NCBI RefSeq assembly: GCF_016125955.1
Contig: NZ_JADEVE010000042.1
Coordinates: 1 to 64,000 of the forward strand
DNA: 64,000 bases
DNA from: Acetomicrobium sp. S15 = DSM 107314
GTDB taxonomy: Bacteria > Synergistota > Synergistia > Synergistales > Thermosynergistaceae
Direction of reading: 5' to 3'
Below the pieces are notes generated by a model. The model worked only from the letters and a program-made list of their open reading frames with translations. It did not search any database and was not told where the DNA came from. A program made the position numbers and the translations under genes. Shown here in pieces: positions 63,910 to 64,000 of the stretch (its first letter is position 1; every line of letters starts with the position of its first letter).

Positions 63910-64000
63910 CTAATCCAATATCTTCGTTACCACACCAGCACCTACGGTGTGACCGCCTTCTCTGACTGCAAACCTTAAGCCTTCTTCGAGGGCTATGGGA
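63910..64000 (-). CDS. tuf: Elongation factor Tu, C-terminal end (partial)
   Basis: The last 29 codons are visible: IALEEGLRFAVREGGHTVGA, then GVVTKILD and TAG. This is the invariant end of EF-Tu domain 3. The rest lies beyond the window edge, so the str operon is joined to the S10 cluster here. Confidence 0.96.
   Translation of the reverse strand, partial: PIALEEGLRFAVREGGHTVGAGVVTKILD

Overview
The window looks like a chromosome segment from a diderm, flagellated anaerobe of the Synergistota (Acetomicrobium/Anaerobaculum-like). This assignment is inferred from gene content, not from a search. The supporting content is: flagellar L- and P-ring genes, a TolC/RND efflux operon, two TRAP importers (one DctPQM, one TAXI type), several amino-acid and imino-acid catabolic enzymes, and a KOW-domain protein beside infA.

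Left part (1-20 kb, accessory and metabolic). The window opens in an IS3-family element that has cut the 3' end off a Gfo/Idh/MocA oxidoreductase gene. An Fsr-like MFS exporter, a DctPQM TRAP operon and an exported protein with two DJ-1/PfpI domains follow. Next comes a four-gene unit of CstA, an 86-aa protein, an ArsA/Get3-like ATPase and a membrane-anchored 215-aa protein. A metallo-hydrolase gene overlaps the end of this unit tail to tail. A complete DDE insertion sequence with inverted repeats and a probable 5-bp target duplication separates the metallo-hydrolase from ilvE. Then come a dihydropyrimidinase, RmuC, an exported SagB-type nitroreductase and NudC.

Middle (20-39 kb). A TetR-controlled tolC-MFP-RND operon ends in a small PII-like gene, and its promoter carries a near-palindromic operator. 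The minus-strand block from 35.8 to 26.8 kb is a coherent catabolic island. It holds an FCD regulator with its own promoter and palindrome, an FAD amine/imino-acid oxidase, a DapA-family lyase, a TAXI-TRAP importer, an Asp/Glu-racemase-family enzyme, and four redox subunits ([2Fe-2S], FAD, 2x[4Fe-4S], BFD-like). The set resembles hydroxyproline/proline dehydrogenase complexes. Beyond it lies an IS graveyard (a decayed IS3-family element with both ends, next to an IstB-like remnant), an MFS transporter, and a tRNA-Val/Asp/Phe operon with clear promoter and terminator.

Right part (39.3-64 kb, core). One co-directional minus-strand gene string runs from tuf through the S10, spc and alpha ribosomal clusters (with secY, adk, map, infA and rpoA). 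It continues into an ECF-transporter energising module (ecfA1, ecfA2, ecfT), truA, mreB and the flagellar genes flgF-flgG-flgA-flgH-flgI-flgJ, and ends with a YkgJ-type zinc/iron-binding protein. Most junctions are a few bases or overlapping. Terminators were looked for only around selected gene ends, not at every junction.

The best candidates for something under-described are the CstA/ArsA-like operon, the exported tandem DJ-1 protein beside a TRAP importer, and the TRAP-linked multi-subunit oxidoreductase island.
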